Counted from the stretch's first letter, positions 15,878-25,244 are shown. The stretch is 64,000 nt of DNA from Micromonospora noduli (GCF_003264365.1 NZ_PYAK01000012.1:103933-167932); one strand, 5' to 3'. A program made the numbers and translations. The notes: generated by a model not told the origin, from the sequence alone.

Positions 15878-16887
15878 GCGTCGCCCCGGGGACCGACGGC
15901 GTCCTCGTCGACCGGTACGGCCGTGTCGCCCGGGACCTGCGCGTGTCCCTCACCGACAAGTGCAACCTGCGCTGCACCTACTGCATGCCGGCGGAAGGTC
16001 TCCCCTGGCTGGCCGGCCCCGAGCTGCTGTCCGACGAGGAGATCGTCCGGCTGGTCCGGGTGGCTGTCGAGCTGCTCGGCGTGACCGAGGTGCGGTTCAC
16101 CGGCGGTGAGCCGCTGATCCGACAGGGGCTGGTCGACATCGTGACGGCTGTCGCCGCCCTCGAACCCCGCCCCCGGGTCTCGCTGACCACCAACGGCATC
16201 GGCCTGGACCGACTGGCCCCGGCGTTGCGGGCGGCCGGCCTGGACCGGGTGAACGTCTCACTGGACACCCTGGACCCGGACCGGTTCACCAAGCTCACCC
16301 GCCGCCCCCGCCTTGACGCAGTGCTGGCCGGGCTCGCCGGGGCGGCGGCCGCCGGGCTCAGCCCCGTGAAGATCAATTCAGTGTTGATGCGGGGTGTCAA
16401 CGAGGACGAGGCGCCGGCGCTGCTCCGCTTCGCCCTCGATCACGACTACCAGCTGCGGATCATCGAGCAGATGCCGTTGGACGCCCAGCACGGTTGGGCT
16501 CGCGACACCATGGTCACCGCCGAGGAGATCCTGGCGTCGCTGCGTACCGTCTTCCATCTGAGCCCCGACCCGGCCGAGCGCGGCGCGGCACCGGCGGAGA
16601 CCTGGCTGGTCGACGGAGGCCCCGCCCGGGTCGGTGTGATCGCCAGCGTCACCCGCCCCTTCTGCGGGGACTGCGACCGCACCCGACTGACCGCCGACGG
16701 TCAGGTCCGCGCCTGCCTCTTCGCCACCGAAGAATCGGATCTGCGCGCCGCGCTGCGCACCGGCGCGGACGACGACGAGTTGGCCCGGCGCTGGCGTACC
16801 GCGATGTGGGGCAAGCGCGCCGGGCACGGCATCGACGACCCCACCTTCCTCCAGCCGACCCGACCGATGTCCGCGATCGGAGGCTGA
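15874..16887 (+). CDS. moaA: GTP 3',8-cyclase MoaA
   Basis: The 337-residue radical SAM enzyme makes the first Moco intermediate from GTP. The SAM cluster motif is CNLRCTYC near residue 29. VRFTGGEPL binds SAM, and the C-terminal second cluster is visible as RPFCGDCDRTRL followed by RACLF. The essential C-terminal Gly-Gly is present (SAIGG). GTG 15874 overlaps the upstream stop as GTGA. It is followed two bases later by moaD. Confidence 0.95.
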   Translation: MSVAPGTDGVLVDRYGRVARDLRVSLTDKCNLRCTYCMPAEGLPWLAGPELLSDEEIVRLVRVAVELLGVTEVRFTGGEPLIRQGLVDIVTAVAALEPRPRVSLTTNGIGLDRLAPALRAAGLDRVNVSLDTLDPDRFTKLTRRPRLDAVLAGLAGAAAAGLSPVKINSVLMRGVNEDEAPALLRFALDHDYQLRIIEQMPLDAQHGWARDTMVTAEEILASLRTVFHLSPDPAERGAAPAETWLVDGGPARVGVIASVTRPFCGDCDRTRLTADGQVRACLFATEESDLRAALRTGADDDELARRWRTAMWGKRAGHGIDDPTFLQPTRPMSAIGG

Positions 16888-16889
16888 GC

Positions 16890-17144
16890 GTGGAGGGGCC
16901 ACCGCTGACCATCCGCTACTTCGCCGGCGCCCGCGCCGCCGCCGGCCGCGCCGAGGAGGCCATCCCCGCCGGGCGGTCACTCGACGACCTCACGGCCGAG
17001 CTGACCCAGCGCCACGGAGACCGGCTCGCCGGGGTGCTGCGGGTGGCGAGTTTCCTCGTGAACGGCGTCACCTGTCATGATCGTCAGGCACCCCTACCGG
17101 CCGGGGCCACGATCGATGTCCTGCCCCCGTTCGCGGGCGGCTGA
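16890..17144 (+). CDS. moaD: molybdopterin synthase sulfur carrier subunit (MoaD/ThiS)
   Basis: An 84-residue ubiquitin-fold protein starting VEGPPLTIRYFAGARAAAGR and ending PPFAGG; the C-terminal Gly-Gly is thiocarboxylated and donates sulfur to MoaE. GTG 16890 sits two bases after the moaA stop. The catalytic partner moaE is 12 kb away in this window, and the activating MoeB is not seen. Confidence 0.9.
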   Translation: MEGPPLTIRYFAGARAAAGRAEEAIPAGRSLDDLTAELTQRHGDRLAGVLRVASFLVNGVTCHDRQAPLPAGATIDVLPPFAGG

Positions 17145-17157
17145 GGGAGGCGCACAC

Positions 17158-18402
17158 ATGATGGCGGTTCTGGGGTTCGTGGCTGTCCTGGCGCTGGTCA
17201 CCGGTCTCATCCACCTCTACCTGTGGAAGCGACTCGTACGGGACACCACCACGCCGGGCCGTTGGCGACAGATCGGCGGGATCGCCGCCCTGGTGCTGGC
17301 CCTGCTCGTGCCGGTCACCCTCGCCGGGACGCAGGCCGGGCTCTACTGGCTCGCCTGGCCGGGCTATCTGTGGCTCGCGCTGATGTTCTACCTGCTGGTC
17401 GTACTGGTCGTGCTGGAAGTCCCGATGCTGGTCACCCGGCTGGTGCTGCGTCGCCGGGTGGTTGCCGCGGAGCCCACCACCGCCGCGCCCGAGCCGGTGC
17501 TGGTCGGTGCCGCCGGGCCGACCGAGCCACCGGCAGCCGGCGCCGTAGCGGCACCGGACCACGACCCGTCCCGTCGGTTGCTGCTGGCCCGTGGGGCGGC
17601 CATCTTCGCCGGCCTCACCGCCACCGGCGTCACCGGGTACGGCATCCGCACGGCGCTTGGCCCGCCGCATCTCGACCGGGTGCGGATCCCGCTGGCCAAA
17701 CTTCCCCGCAGCATGGACGGTCTGCGCATCGCCACCGTCTCCGACATCCACCTCGGCCCGCTGCGCGGCCGGGCGCACACCGAGCGGATCGTCGCCGCGA
17801 TCAACCGGCTCGACGCGGACATCGTCGCGGTCGTCGGTGACCTGGTCGACGGCTCCGTGGCCGAGCTCGGCTCGGCCGCCGCGCCGCTGCGCGACCTGCG
17901 CTCCCGCTACGGCAGCTTCTTCGTCACCGGCAACCACGAGTACTACTCCGGCGTGGAGGAGTGGGTCCAGGAGGTCGACCGGCTCGGTCTGCGGGTGCTG
18001 CAGAACCGGCGGCAGGAGATCCAGGCCCGGGGCGGTGTGCTCGACCTGGCTGGCGTGAACGACCTCACCGGGGCGGGCACCGGCCTCGCCGCCGGGCCGG
18101 ACTTCGCCGCCGCTCTCGGCGACCGCGACCCGAGCCGACCCGTGGTCCTGCTCGCGCACCAGCCGCTGGCTGCCAAGGAGGCCGCCCGGTACGGCGTCGA
18201 CCTGCAACTGTCCGGGCACACCCACGGTGGGCAGATGGTGCCGTTCAACCTGGCCGTCGGGCTGGAGCAGCCGGTGGTCAGCGGGCTCGGCGAGGTCGAC
18301 GGCACCAAGGTCTACGTGACCAACGGCGCCGGTTTCTGGGGGCCGCCGGTCCGGGTCGGCGCGGAGCCGCAGATCAGTCTGGTGGAGCTGCGCTCGGCAT
18401 AG
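17158..18402 (+). CDS. membrane-anchored metallophosphoesterase (YaeI-like)
   Basis: The 414-residue protein begins with four hydrophobic segments in the first 120 residues, then a linker with SRRLLLARGAAIFAG, then a calcineurin-like phosphoesterase domain: VSDIHLG near residue 195, VVGDLVDG, TGNHEYY near 258 and LSGHTHGGQ near 353. Together these give the dinuclear metal site. The domain probably faces outside. ATG 17158, after GAGGGAGG, is used. It follows moaD by 13 bases and may be cotranscribed. The natural substrate is not known; YaeI-like relatives act on phospholipid-type diesters. Confidence 0.87.
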   Translation: MMAVLGFVAVLALVTGLIHLYLWKRLVRDTTTPGRWRQIGGIAALVLALLVPVTLAGTQAGLYWLAWPGYLWLALMFYLLVVLVVLEVPMLVTRLVLRRRVVAAEPTTAAPEPVLVGAAGPTEPPAAGAVAAPDHDPSRRLLLARGAAIFAGLTATGVTGYGIRTALGPPHLDRVRIPLAKLPRSMDGLRIATVSDIHLGPLRGRAHTERIVAAINRLDADIVAVVGDLVDGSVAELGSAAAPLRDLRSRYGSFFVTGNHEYYSGVEEWVQEVDRLGLRVLQNRRQEIQARGGVLDLAGVNDLTGAGTGLAAGPDFAAALGDRDPSRPVVLLAHQPLAAKEAARYGVDLQLSGHTHGGQMVPFNLAVGLEQPVVSGLGEVDGTKVYVTNGAGFWGPPVRVGAEPQISLVELRSA

Positions 18403-18463
18403 CGGAGGTCACGTCCGCGCGTGGCGGCGGGTGGCCGGCGCGGCGGGCGTGACAGGATGCGGC

Positions 18464-21400
18464 GTGCCCCCGTTCAGCGCCGTACCCCCCGGTGGCCTAC
18501 CGCCATTCGTCGCGGACCTGCACATCCACTCGAAGTACTCGCGCGCGTGCAGCCGTGACCTCACCTTGCCGAACCTCGCGTGGTGGGCCCAACGTAAGGG
18601 CATCGGCCTGCTCGGTACCGGCGACTTCACCCACCCCGCCTGGTACGACCACCTGCGGGAGACGCTGCGCCCGGCCGAACCGGGGCTCTACCGGCTCGAC
18701 CCGGAGGCGGAACGGGACGTCGCCCGTCGGCTGCCACCCCGGCTCGCGCAGACCGCGGAGGCGGACCCGGTCCGTTTCATGCTGAGCGTGGAGATCTCCA
18801 CCATCTACAAGCGGGATGACCGGACCCGCAAGGTGCACCACCTGATCTACCTGCCGGATCTGGACGCGGTGGCCCGGTTCAACACCGCGCTGGGCCGGAT
18901 CGGCAACCTCGGCTCCGACGGCCGGCCGATCCTCGGACTGGACTCCCGCGACCTGCTGGAGATCACCCTGGAGGCCAGCCCGGACGGCTACCTGGTGCCG
19001 GCACACATCTGGACTCCCTGGTTCTCCGCGCTGGGCTCGAAGTCCGGCTTCGACGCGATCGCGGACTGCTACGCGGACCTGGCCGAGCACATCTTCGCCG
19101 TGGAGACCGGGCTCTCCTCCGACCCCGCCATGAACTGGCGGGTCGGCAGCCTGGACGGCTACCAACTGGTGTCCAACTCGGACGCCCACTCGCCGCCGGC
19201 GCTCGGCCGGGAGGCGACAGTGCTGACCGCCGAACGGGACTACTTCGCCGTTCGGGAGGCGCTGCGTACCGGTGACGGCCTGGCCGGCACGATCGAGTTC
19301 TTCCCGGAGGAGGGCAAGTACCACGCGGACGGGCACCGGCTGTGTGGGGTCAACTGGTCTCCGGAGCGCACCCGTGCGGCCGACGGGCGCTGCCCCGAGT
19401 GCGGCAAACCCCTCACCGTGGGCGTCCTCAGCCGGATCGAGGAGTTGGCGGACCGCCCGGACGGGCACCGGCCGGCACACGCCCGGGACGTCACCCACCT
19501 GGTGCCGCTGGCCGAGATCCTCGGCGAGATCAACAAGGTGGGTGCCCGGTCGAAGAAGGTCGAGGGACGGCTCAACGAACTGCTGGCCACGCTCGGCCCC
19601 GAGTTGGAGATCCTGACCACGACGCCGCTGGCCGAGATCGCCCAGGCCGGTGGTGAGCTGCTCGCGGAGGGCATCGGGCGGCTGCGGCGCGGCGACGTCC
19701 GCCGGGTGCCCGGTTACGACGGCGAGTACGGCGTGATCACGCTCTTCGACCCGGCCGAGTTGGGCGCGCAGGAGACGCTGTTCGACGTACCGGTGCCGGC
19801 GCAGCGACGACCCGCGGAGTCGGCTCCCCGGGTCCCGGCCAAGCGCCCGGCGGCGGCGAAGGCGGAGCCGAAGCGGAAGCCGGCCCCGGCGCCCGCGCCG
19901 CCGATCGCGTCGCCGCCGTCTCCGCACGAGCCGTTCGAGCCGATGCTCTCCGGCATGGAGGAGGTCGGCACCGGCCTGCTGGACCGGCTCGACGCCATGC
20001 AGCGGGTGGCCGCCTCCGCTCCTGGCGGTCCGCTGCTCATCGTGGCTGGTCCGGGCACCGGCAAGACCAGGACGCTCACCCACCGGATCGCGTACCTCTG
20101 CGCGGAGCTGAACGTCTTTCCCGAGCACTGCCTCGCGATCACGTTCACCCGACGGGCAGCCGAGGAGCTGCGGCACCGGCTCGACGGCCTGCTCGGCCCG
20201 GTCGCCGAGGACGTCACAGTGGGTACGTTCCACGCGTTGGGGTTGACCATCCTGCGGGAGAACGCCGACGCTGCGGGTCTCCCGGCCGACTTCCGGATCG
20301 CCGACGACGCCGAGCGGGCGGCAGCACGCACCGAGGCCGGCGACGACAGCGCCGCGTACGTGTCGCTGCTACGCAAGCAGGACCTGGTCGACCTGGACGA
20401 ACTGGTGACCCTGCCGGTGGAACTGCTGCGGGCCGACCGGAAGTTGGTCGAACGGTACCGGGACCGCTGGCGGTGGATCTTCGTCGACGAGTACCAGGAC
20501 GTCGACGAGGTGCAGTACGAGCTGTTGCGGCTGCTCAGCCCCGCCGACGGCAACCTCTGTGCGATCGGCGACCCGGACCAGGCCATCTACTCGTTCCGGG
20601 GCGCCGACGTCGGCTACTTCCTGCGCTTCTCCGAGGACTTCACCGACGCGCGACTGGTCCGGCTCAACCGCAACTACCGTTCGTCGGCCCCGATCCTGGC
20701 TGCCGCCGTGCAGGCCATCGCGCCGTCCTCGCTGGTCCGGGGTCGGCGACTGGACCCGGCCCGGCTCGATCCGGAGGCGCCGCTGGTTGGGCGCTACCCG
20801 GCGGCGTCCGTGGCGGAGGAGGCCGACTTCGTGGTGCGTACCGTCGACGATCTGGTCGGCGGGTTGTCGCACCGTTCGCTGGACTCGGGCCGCATCGACG
20901 GCCGGTCCACCTCGCTGTCGTTCTCCGACATCGCCGTGCTGTACCGCACCGACGCGCAGGCCGCCCCGATCGTGGATGCCCTGACCCGGGCGAACATCCC
21001 AGTGCAGAAGCGTTCCCACGACCGGCTGCGGGACCGGCCCGGGGTGGCCGCCATCGCCCGCGAGCTACGGCACGCCGACGGTCTGGCCGGCTCACTGGCC
21101 GCCCGGGTGCGGCTGGCCGGTCAGGTGGTCGCCGAGCGGTTCGCCGTGCCCACCCTGGATGGCGCCGGCAGCACGGTCCGTCCCGAGGACGTCCGCTCGG
21201 CCGTGGACCTGCTGACCCCGCTGGCCCGACGCTGCGGTGACGACCTGGAGGCCTTCCTGTCGCAGTTGGCCACCGGCGCGGAGGTGGACGCGCTCGACCC
21301 GCGTGCCGAGGCGGTCACGCTGCTCACCCTGCACGCCGCGAAGGGCCTGGAGTTCCCGGTGGTCTTCCTGGTCGGTGTCGAGGACGGGCTGTTGCCGTTG

Positions 21401-21643
21401 CGCTGGCCGGGCTCGACGCCCGACGAGGAAGCCGTCGCCGAGGAGCGCCGGCTCTTCTTCGTCGGCGTGACCCGAGCCCAGGACCGGCTGTACGTCAGTC
21501 ACGCCGCCCGCCGCACCCGGCACGGCACCGAGCGCGACTGCGCACCTTCGCCGTTCCTCGGCACCATCGACCCCGGCCTCTTCGAACGCTTCGGCGAAGC
21601 CGAACCCCGTCGCCCCAAGGACCGCCAACTCCGCCTGATCTGA
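18464..21643 (+). CDS. EndoQ-like PHP nuclease fused to UvrD/Rep-type helicase
   Basis: A 1059-residue fusion. Residues about 15-430 are a PHP nuclease module resembling endonuclease Q: ADLHIHSKYSRACS, GTGDFTHPAW, SNSDAHSPPALGRE, and a four-cysteine zinc ribbon at about 293-313 (LCG...CPECGK). Residues about 445-500 are a Lys/Ala/Pro linker. Residues about 515-1050 form an SF1A helicase: GPGTGKT near 528, VDEYQDVDEV, GDPDQAIYSFRG, LNRNYRSS, TLHAAKGLEF and VGVTRAQDRLY. EndoQ nicks 5' of deaminated bases, so nick-and-unwind repair is a reasonable inference. GTG 18464 is taken as start; GTG 18431 is possible. Confidence 0.85.
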   Translation: MPPFSAVPPGGLPPFVADLHIHSKYSRACSRDLTLPNLAWWAQRKGIGLLGTGDFTHPAWYDHLRETLRPAEPGLYRLDPEAERDVARRLPPRLAQTAEADPVRFMLSVEISTIYKRDDRTRKVHHLIYLPDLDAVARFNTALGRIGNLGSDGRPILGLDSRDLLEITLEASPDGYLVPAHIWTPWFSALGSKSGFDAIADCYADLAEHIFAVETGLSSDPAMNWRVGSLDGYQLVSNSDAHSPPALGREATVLTAERDYFAVREALRTGDGLAGTIEFFPEEGKYHADGHRLCGVNWSPERTRAADGRCPECGKPLTVGVLSRIEELADRPDGHRPAHARDVTHLVPLAEILGEINKVGARSKKVEGRLNELLATLGPELEILTTTPLAEIAQAGGELLAEGIGRLRRGDVRRVPGYDGEYGVITLFDPAELGAQETLFDVPVPAQRRPAESAPRVPAKRPAAAKAEPKRKPAPAPAPPIASPPSPHEPFEPMLSGMEEVGTGLLDRLDAMQRVAASAPGGPLLIVAGPGTGKTRTLTHRIAYLCAELNVFPEHCLAITFTRRAAEELRHRLDGLLGPVAEDVTVGTFHALGLTILRENADAAGLPADFRIADDAERAAARTEAGDDSAAYVSLLRKQDLVDLDELVTLPVELLRADRKLVERYRDRWRWIFVDEYQDVDEVQYELLRLLSPADGNLCAIGDPDQAIYSFRGADVGYFLRFSEDFTDARLVRLNRNYRSSAPILAAAVQAIAPSSLVRGRRLDPARLDPEAPLVGRYPAASVAEEADFVVRTVDDLVGGLSHRSLDSGRIDGRSTSLSFSDIAVLYRTDAQAAPIVDALTRANIPVQKRSHDRLRDRPGVAAIARELRHADGLAGSLAARVRLAGQVVAERFAVPTLDGAGSTVRPEDVRSAVDLLTPLARRCGDDLEAFLSQLATGAEVDALDPRAEAVTLLTLHAAKGLEFPVVFLVGVEDGLLPLRWPGSTPDEEAVAEERRLFFVGVTRAQDRLYVSHAARRTRHGTERDCAPSPFLGTIDPGLFERFGEAEPRRPKDRQLRLI

Positions 21644-21670
21644 CCCCCGGTCCTCCACGCCCCATGCCCT

Positions 21671-21743
21671 GTCGATCTTGCACTTTCGGTCGTCGTTGTG
21701 CGTGGGATGCACCTTATGTCGGCGCAGAAACTGCAAGATCGAC
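21671..21743. repeat. intergenic inverted-repeat element, GATCTTGCA type (second copy)
   Basis: GTCGATCTTGCA (21671-21682) and TGCAAGATCGAC (21732-21743) are perfect 12-base arms about 50 bases apart. It separates the convergent helicase-fusion and prepilin peptidase genes and probably also ends both transcripts. It shares arms with 1827-1893. Confidence 0.7.
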
Positions 21744-21776
21744 GAAGCCGGGGGCGGGGTGAGGGGGCGAGGGCGG

Positions 21777-22430
21777 TCAGTCGAGGAGGACGGCGAGCCA
21801 GGCGCCCACCAGCAGGGCCGGGCCGAGGGGCAGCAGGGTGTTCCGGTGCACCCGCCGCGCGGCAAGGAGACCGAGCACCAGACCGCCGTGCAGCACGTGC
21901 GGCAGGAGCAGCCCGGCCAGCAGGGCGTCCCACCCCAACCAGCCGAGCGGCAGGCCGAGGACCGCGGCGAGTTTCACGTCCCCGAAACCCAGCCGTGAGC
22001 CGGGCAGCAGGGCCAGCAGCACGTGTGCCGCGCCCGCGACCGCCGCACCTCCCAGCGCGCCGAGCAGCCGGCCGGGAGTGCCGGACAGCAGCGCCGCGGT
22101 GGTCAGCCCTCCGAGGGCCAGCAACCCGGCGACGAGCACCAGCGGGTCGGGCAGCCGCAGGCAGGCCAGGTCTACCCGCGCCAGCACCAGACCGACCGCC
22201 GCGACCGCGAGGAAGACCGGCAGCGCCGGGTCGTCACCCACGGCGACGGCAACGCCGACAAAGACGCTGGCCGCCGCCATCGGGTCGACCCAGGGCCGTC
22301 GGACCGGCTGCGGCAGTGGAAACTCCCATGGCCGGACGTCCGCGGTGGCGAAGCGCCGCGACACCAGGGGTACGACGAGGCCGACCAGCGCGCCGAGCAG
22401 CGCGATCGACACCAGCGCGGCGGCCGACAT
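21777..22430 (-). CDS. prepilin peptidase, A24 family (C-terminal domain type)
   Basis: A 217-residue membrane protein with about seven hydrophobic segments. DLACLRLPD and GFGDVKLAAVLG supply the two aspartates of type IV prepilin peptidases. The methylase zinc domain is absent, as is usual in actinomycetes. No pilus or pseudopilus genes are nearby, so it must serve remote substrates such as Flp/Tad pilins. It is convergent with the fusion helicase and follows the EamA gene by 10 bases. Confidence 0.82.
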   Translation of the reverse strand: MSAAALVSIALLGALVGLVVPLVSRRFATADVRPWEFPLPQPVRRPWVDPMAAASVFVGVAVAVGDDPALPVFLAVAAVGLVLARVDLACLRLPDPLVLVAGLLALGGLTTAALLSGTPGRLLGALGGAAVAGAAHVLLALLPGSRLGFGDVKLAAVLGLPLGWLGWDALLAGLLLPHVLHGGLVLGLLAARRVHRNTLLPLGPALLVGAWLAVLLD

Positions 22431-22440
22431 GGGCCGGACG

Positions 22441-23445
22441 TTACTGGCGGTCGCGCTCCGGCGTGTCCCCCGATCGTGATCCCGTGCCCGCCTGACGCGG
22501 CCGTTCGGTGGTCACCACCAGGGCGACCCCGGCGACGATGACAGCACCGCCCAGCAGCACCTGCGGGGTGATCGGCTCGGCCACCAGCAGCGCGCCGAGC
22601 GCCACCGCGACCGCCGGGTTCACGTAGGCGTACGTCGACACCAGCGAGATCGGCGCGTTGTGCAGCAGCCAGACGTACGCGGTGAAGGCCACCAGCGAGC
22701 CGGCCACCATGAGGTAGCCCAGCGCCAACCAGGACCGGGTGCTCACCGCCGCCGGGTGGAAGTCGGCCAGTTCGCCCCGACCGGCGGCGAGGGCCACCAG
22801 CGCCAGCGCGCCGGCCAGCATTTCGTACACAGTGGCCACGAACGGGTCGGCGGGCATCCGGATCCGTCCGGACAGGAACGACCCGACCGACCAGGAGGTG
22901 GCCGCCGCCACCACTGTCAACGCCCCGAGCAGCGGCACCGCGGCCGAACTACCGCCCGGCAGCACCAGCAGGATGAGGCCGACGAAGCCGAGGGTGACCC
23001 CGGCGAACGTCCAGATCGGCGGCCGGTCCCCGGTGGCCGAGCGCAACAGCACCACCAGCAGCGGCACCGTGGCCACCAGCAGCGCGGCGATCCCGGACGG
23101 CACCGCCACTCCCGGCGGCCCCGATTCGGCGAGCACCACCAGGCCGTTGCCAGCGGTGAGCAGGAGCACCCCGACCAACGCGGCCGAGCCGAGTTGCCGT
23201 CGGTCCACCCGCAGCGCGCCGGGGCCTCGACGCAGTCGCAGCACCACCGCCAGGACCAGGCCGGCCACCGTGAACCGGAGGGCGGCCGACAGCAGCGGAG
23301 GCAACGTCTCCACGGTGATCCGGATGGCCAGATAGGTCGACCCCCAGAGTACGTAGACCACGATCAACGCGGTCCAGATCACTGTCGGCGTGCTGCTGGC
23401 ACGACGGCCGACGAGGGCTGTGGTGCTCGGTGGAGGTGAGCTCAT
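22441..23445 (-). CDS. EamA/DMT family transporter
   Basis: A 334-residue protein with ten predicted helices in two EamA repeats. It starts WTALIVVYVLWGSTYLAIRITVE, the usual signature of YedA-like drug/metabolite exporters, and the second repeat begins near residue 165 (LLGALTVVAAATSWSVGSF). A polar C-terminal tail of about 20 residues follows. The substrate is unknown. It lies 10 bases before the prepilin peptidase in an apparent two-gene unit, and divergent from the LppU-like pair. Confidence 0.85.
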   Translation of the reverse strand: MSSPPPSTTALVGRRASSTPTVIWTALIVVYVLWGSTYLAIRITVETLPPLLSAALRFTVAGLVLAVVLRLRRGPGALRVDRRQLGSAALVGVLLLTAGNGLVVLAESGPPGVAVPSGIAALLVATVPLLVVLLRSATGDRPPIWTFAGVTLGFVGLILLVLPGGSSAAVPLLGALTVVAAATSWSVGSFLSGRIRMPADPFVATVYEMLAGALALVALAAGRGELADFHPAAVSTRSWLALGYLMVAGSLVAFTAYVWLLHNAPISLVSTYAYVNPAVAVALGALLVAEPITPQVLLGGAVIVAGVALVVTTERPRQAGTGSRSGDTPERDRQ

Positions 23446-23526
23446 CAGTGGACCACGCTACGGTGGCCCCGGAGCCCGCGTCGCGCTTTGGTGGCCGGCC
23501 TCTCACCACTCGTGCAGGAGGGCGGC

Positions 23527-24330
23527 ATGACGAACTACGGACAACCGGGGAGCGGCCACCCAGGGCCGTGGCGTGGGCAAAGACCCGACGAGACGCCCGG
23601 TCGACCGGCGCAGCAGCCCTACCCGCCCGCGTCGGAGCCCTACCCGCCGGCGGTCCCGTCGTACCCGCCCGCACCGCAGGGACGACCCGGGCCGTACGGC
23701 GGCCCACCCAACCCGCCCTACGGTGCGGCGCCCGGCGCGCCCTACGGTGGCGGGACGGACACGCCCTACAGCCACGAGCCCCGCACGCCCTACGGCGGCG
23801 CGTACCAGCCGACCCCGCCGACCCCGCCGTACGGCGGGCAGCCGTACCGACCCGACGACCCGTACGGCGAGGATCCGACACCGAGCCGACGCGGTCGGGG
23901 GCCGCTGATCGCGGTACTGGCCGTCGTACTGCTGGTGGTGGCCGTCGCCGGGGTGTTCTGGTTCCGCCGCGGGCAGAACGACCCGGCACCGGCGGCCGCG
24001 CCGAGCAGTTCGGCCGTTGCCGGTGAGCCCAGCGCGGACGCGGTCGAGCCCGCGCCGAGCGCGGCCGCGCCGGAGTCGTCGGCCGATCCCCGGTTCGCGA
24101 AGGTCGGCCAGTGCGTCCGCAACGACGGCACCGCCGGCGGCAAGCCGAAGCTGCTGATCAGCGGCTGTACCGCGAAGTCGTACGAGGTGTTGAGCCGGAT
24201 CGACGGCCCGACCAGCGGCGAGCGGGACGCCGAGGCCAAGTGCGGCAAGGTCGAGGGCTACACCAACTGGTATTTCTTCGACAGTGAGCTGGACACTCTC
24301 GACTTCGTCCTCTGCCTCAAGCAACGCTGA
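23527..24330 (+). CDS. LppU/SCO3897-like membrane protein (first copy)
   Basis: The 267-residue protein has a Pro/Tyr/Gly-rich cytoplasmic tail (residues 1-118, many PYPPA and PYGG units), a single transmembrane helix (about 122-144), an Ala/Ser/Pro linker and a C-terminal extracellular domain with paired cysteines (GQCVRNDG, ISGCTAKSYEVL, KCGKVEGY, FVLCLKQR). This layout fits the actinobacterial LppU/SCO3897 family of unknown function. ATG 23527 follows AGGAGGGCGGC. Only 23 bases separate it from a paralogue. Confidence 0.78.
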   Translation: MTNYGQPGSGHPGPWRGQRPDETPGRPAQQPYPPASEPYPPAVPSYPPAPQGRPGPYGGPPNPPYGAAPGAPYGGGTDTPYSHEPRTPYGGAYQPTPPTPPYGGQPYRPDDPYGEDPTPSRRGRGPLIAVLAVVLLVVAVAGVFWFRRGQNDPAPAAAPSSSAVAGEPSADAVEPAPSAAAPESSADPRFAKVGQCVRNDGTAGGKPKLLISGCTAKSYEVLSRIDGPTSGERDAEAKCGKVEGYTNWYFFDSELDTLDFVLCLKQR

Positions 24331-24353
24331 GACCACCCACCCCCGGGGATGAC

Positions 24354-25244
24354 ATGACGACCTACGGACCTGCGGGTTCCGATCAGCCGGACGATCCGTA
24401 CCAGCGCCCGCCCAGTGGGCCGGACAGCTCACCACCGGTGGACCCGACAGTGCCCCAGTGGAGCACCCCGCCGCCCGGTGACGACCCGACCCGGCAGCAG
24501 TGGGGTCCGCCGCCGACCGGCGCGGAGCCACCGACGGCACCCATGTGGGCGCCGCCGCCCACCAACCCGGAGCCGCCGACCACACCGATGTGGGCGCCGC
24601 CGCCCACCTCGGGCCCGGGTTACCCACCGCCCGGGCCGTTCCCACCGGCCGGGCCGTACCCACCGGCGGGCCCGATGCCCGGTCAGCCGGCCGGGCCGTT
24701 CCCACCGGCGGGCCCGATGCCGGGTCAGCCAGCCGGGCCGATGCCGGGTCAGCCGGCCGGGCCGTGGGATCAGCAGCCTCCCGGCGGATACGGGATGCCG
24801 CCCGTCGCGCCGGCGAAGAAGACCGGCCGCAACGTCGCTCTCATCATCACGGTGGTGGTGCTGCTCGTGCTCTGTCCGTGCCTCGGCCTGGCCGGATGGG
24901 CGGTCTGGAAGGTGGCCGACGCTGGCAGTGACGCGGCGCGTACCCCGTCGACGAGTGCCCCTGACGTTCCACCCGCGCTGCCCAGCGACGCCCCGACGTC
25001 GGCCGCCCCGACTCCGGGCGAGGAGTTCGCCAGGGGTGACTGCGTGGTGAACGACGGCAGTGAGACCGACGCGGAACTCCGCAAGGTGCCCTGCGGCCCG
25101 AACACCTATCAGGTGCTGCTGCGAATTCCGGCGACCACGGACGGCGACCGGTGCGAGACGCTCGCGCCACAGGCGACCGCGAACTACGTGCACGACAACT
25201 CGGTCGATCTGTTCGACTACGTGCTCTGTCTGAAGAAGCGTTAG
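24354..25244 (+). CDS. LppU/SCO3897-like membrane protein (second copy)
   Basis: The 296-residue paralogue has the same plan: a Pro-rich cytoplasmic tail of about 155 residues with APPPT and PAGPMPGQ repeats, one transmembrane helix (about 162-184, containing LVLCPCLGLAGW) and a small cysteine-paired outer domain ending DYVLCLKKR. The tail differs from the first copy while the ending is alike, so the outer domain is the conserved part. A strong hairpin follows at 25277. The two genes form an operon. Confidence 0.78.
   Translation: MTTYGPAGSDQPDDPYQRPPSGPDSSPPVDPTVPQWSTPPPGDDPTRQQWGPPPTGAEPPTAPMWAPPPTNPEPPTTPMWAPPPTSGPGYPPPGPFPPAGPYPPAGPMPGQPAGPFPPAGPMPGQPAGPMPGQPAGPWDQQPPGGYGMPPVAPAKKTGRNVALIITVVVLLVLCPCLGLAGWAVWKVADAGSDAARTPSTSAPDVPPALPSDAPTSAAPTPGEEFARGDCVVNDGSETDAELRKVPCGPNTYQVLLRIPATTDGDRCETLAPQATANYVHDNSVDLFDYVLCLKKR
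24632..24764. repeat. tandem repeats encoding PAGPMPGQ / PAGPFPP units
   Basis: Imperfect direct repeats of 24 to 27 bases (cores GCGGGCCCGATGCC and GGTCAGCC) run through the tail of the second LppU-like gene in frame. Confidence 0.75.
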
